From contig VZRG01000766.1 in the NCBI GenBank assembly GCA_013397435.1, positions 248,001-312,000 of the forward strand: 64,000 bases of DNA. Reading direction: 5' to 3'. How positions within the stretch are numbered: the first letter of the stretch is position 1; each line of letters begins with the position of its first letter. A program made the translations under genes and the position numbers. Below, piece by piece: positions 61,800 to 64,000 of this stretch. The notes under the pieces were generated by a model. That model saw nothing but the letters and a program-made list of their open reading frames with translations. It was not told the DNA's origin and searched no databases. Origin of the DNA: Erythrocercus mccallii (taxonomy: Eukaryota > Chordata > Aves > Passeriformes > Dicruridae).

Positions 61800-64000
61800 C
61801 TATGCAAAGAAAAAAAGTTAGTTATGAAGAAGCTGCATTTAAAAATACACAGACTATTAACTTCTACGCAACATAAATTTAATGGATTACTACATCACTA
61901 CCATGGCCAATTTTTGATAGTTGAGCCCAGTATTTGTTAAGTAGACAGACCTATTTGGAAGTCAGCTGAACTGCAGCTACTTGAGCCAAGCATGGCTTTA
62001 GTCCAAATACACACAGAGAATAACAAATGATATTTCTTGAAAAGCAAAGGAGGTCGTGCAATCGTAGGATATTTTTCACCCTTTGAATAAACGAAAGTAT
62101 GATTATTAGAGGATTCTGTCAGCATGACATCTACTTCTGATCACATTGTACTCAACAGAGTGTTCCCAAGCCCATTCTGACAATTTTTTACCTGTGTTTT
62201 GCAGAGAACAAATATAAAATTTCCATATGCAAACCACATTTTATTCTGTAAACAGAAATACAGTATGAGTATTTTGGAACAGGTATACTCATGTCAGGGG
62301 TCCAAAAAGAGTGTACATACACAGCCAAGAAAGTTTCATTAAAATACGATTTAGGCTCATCTACATAATGTTGGTATTTGCATTTTCACAATGCAATGCA
62401 AATGCCAGATGTGAAAAAAAGCAGAGCACCAAGAATACCCAAACCACAGAGTACTCTCTCACATTCCAAAAGAAACTTACCATAATAAAGTTTTACTTCA
62501 AAAGTCAATGCTTCTCTTTGTTGCCATCAGGAGTCTGGACCAAAGCTCTAAATTTACTAAAAATTTGTAAGGCCTTTACAAGTTTTTGCTGTTAAAAAAA
62601 ATTGGTTGGAAGGTAAGTCCTCACTGCCATGACAGCCACAGCCTAACATGGCTGCAGTTTCAAGACTGGAATGTGTTTCTTATTAAATTTATGCATGACC
62701 TGTACCAAACAAGCCACTATCAGCCCTGGAAAAGGTGAGCCTGGAGAAAGAAGCAGTGCATATTCTCTAAGTCTAAAGTCTGAAAGTGCTTGGGAGAGCA
62801 CTAAAATCCACACTTTAGACATCCTGAACTTAAAAAAGATTTCCCATGTCCTTGAAGCTTTCCTATTTAATCCTCTTATTTAAACTCTAAGTTGCATACA
62901 GAAAAATAGGTACAGCTAGTCAACAACTTAATAGAAGCACTCAAGACTACACATCAACATATAAATTAGACAATCAACACACAAACCTTTAAATTCAGGA
63001 TTTACCTCTAAATATGGCATGTGAAAGTGGACTAGTAAGAAAAGAGCTATAACAAGAAATCAAAAATGTTTGATTAATAATAGTCGATAGGATGCTCCAG
63101 AAGAAAAATCATACAACATTGTACACATTGCCATTTCTTCTGTGCTTTACTTTATTTTGGTTTTCACTTCCTGAAACTCCAATCTTTTTTCTCTGAGGCT
63201 AGTGAGGAATGCAAATGGTACTGAAGGGAGGAGCCGTTAATCCTCACCTTAAATTATTTTCTGTGTTTTATGCCTGACTTTATTTTATAGAGTTTTAAAG
63301 AAGTCTGCAGTAGGAATGACTCAAGTGACACTTTTTTCATATACATGATGTATAACAACTATCTATACTGAGAGTACAGCTTTGCTGCTGCTGGCAGCGT
63401 TTATTCCATCACGCACTACAGTGGCAGGTCATTTAAAGCCTGCTCGGGTACCACAGCCCAGGCACGCCCAGGGCAAACTGACTGATGCTGCCACTGTAAA
63501 GTGCTTTCTGTTTGCAGGCTGGGGAGACATTTGGAGCTCAACTAATCAAAGACCTGCTGCTGCTTCAGCGTGGCACGTCCTAGATGTGTACCAGATGAAG
63601 ATCACTTTTTAAGTACAGAGAAAGCATAATCTTAACAACTTCGGTACTGTCTCCTTTTTCTTGACTACCGTTGCCTTTTTTCCTTTCTGAAAACTTTGAG
63701 ACTTACTCATTATCATTACAATAGGAAGGTGCTTCAAATTAAAATCCATGACTGGCCAACCAAGGGCAAAGACATCTGAGGGCACAAATTCCCAATTCTC
63801 CATTCAATGAATTAATGAATACAGAAATTAAAGATAGCAATGGTTCTTTTGTGCCTATCAAACAAGCAATATTGAAAAGAAAGATAATTTCCTATTTTGA
63901 TTGCTTTATATGTTTCCAAATTTGCAGCAAATTAATTTCCCAAAACATCTCAGACTATGGGCCCATTGCAATTCCAGGCATGAAACCAAAGAAACTGCTC
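61800..64000 (-). other. DISC1: DISC1 intron 2, 3' end
   Basis: This is sequence upstream of exon 3 on the transcript strand; it ends at the acceptor TTTGCATAG. The large exon 2 of DISC1 is not found here and must lie beyond 64000. A possible regulatory block sits at 63170-63300. ORFs at 62311-62595, 63382-63612 and 63609-63803 have no family resemblance. Confidence 0.8.
63170..63300. promoter_or_regulatory. Candidate regulatory block with octamer and OTX-like sites
   Basis: A perfect POU octamer ATGCAAAT (63209-63216) lies 21 bp from TAATCC (63238-63243), an OTX/CRX-type homeodomain core, in a block of balanced composition. Such pairs occur in neural and retinal enhancers. No expression evidence is visible in sequence alone. 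Confidence 0.3.

Noticed and set aside
1..64000. CRISPR arrays, operons, tRNA or rRNA genes
   Set aside because: No regularly spaced direct repeats, cloverleaf candidates or rRNA-like blocks were seen; the gene structure is that of a vertebrate intron-rich locus.
61800..64000. DISC1 exon 2 in the right-hand end
   Set aside because: No long minus-strand open frame or N-terminal DISC1-like sequence is present, so it must lie outside the window.

Overview
The window is vertebrate nuclear DNA, almost certainly from a bird and probably a songbird. It carries four fragments of CR1-type LINEs, several endogenous-retrovirus LTRs of kinds I recognise from passerine genomes, an ERV-L-like pol fragment, and the AT-rich, low-density sequence typical of large introns. 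It is not bacterial or viral, and I found no operon, CRISPR array, tRNA or rRNA gene.

One protein-coding gene is visible. It runs on the minus strand, and its spliced product matches the coiled-coil scaffold protein DISC1. Six internal coding exons lie in transcript order from high to low coordinate: 61799-61730, 27614-27464, 24239-24110, 19838-19603, 5628-5574 and 464-362. Each has AG/GT splice borders. The reading phases join without a break (23 codons+1, 2+49+2, 1+43, 78+2, 1+18, 34+1), giving 248 codons with no stop. By alignment with the human protein as I remember it, these are exons 3 to 8, about human residues 350-597. The first exons lie beyond the right end and the C-terminal exons beyond the left end.

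Layout, right to left (transcript direction): end of intron 2 (64000-61800); exon 3; a 34-kb intron 3 holding three LTRs in DISC1 sense, three CR1 pieces and a GGAA/CCTT microsatellite; exon 4; a 3.2-kb intron; exon 5; a 4.3-kb intron with a CR1; exon 6; a 14-kb intron 6 with an ERV-L-like pol fragment and a decayed LTR, both antisense, a candidate conserved noncoding block and an assembly gap in an ATT microsatellite; exon 7; a 5.1-kb intron 7 with a solo LTR that has a perfect 5-bp target-site duplication; exon 8; and 361 bp of intron 8.

The main points of interest are the gene identification, the UVR-like helical repeat assembled across exons 3 and 4, the stop-free reverse transcriptase remnant, the sense-oriented LTRs in intron 3, and several motif-dense blocks that look like regulatory conserved elements. 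I see no evidence of a wholly new biological system here.
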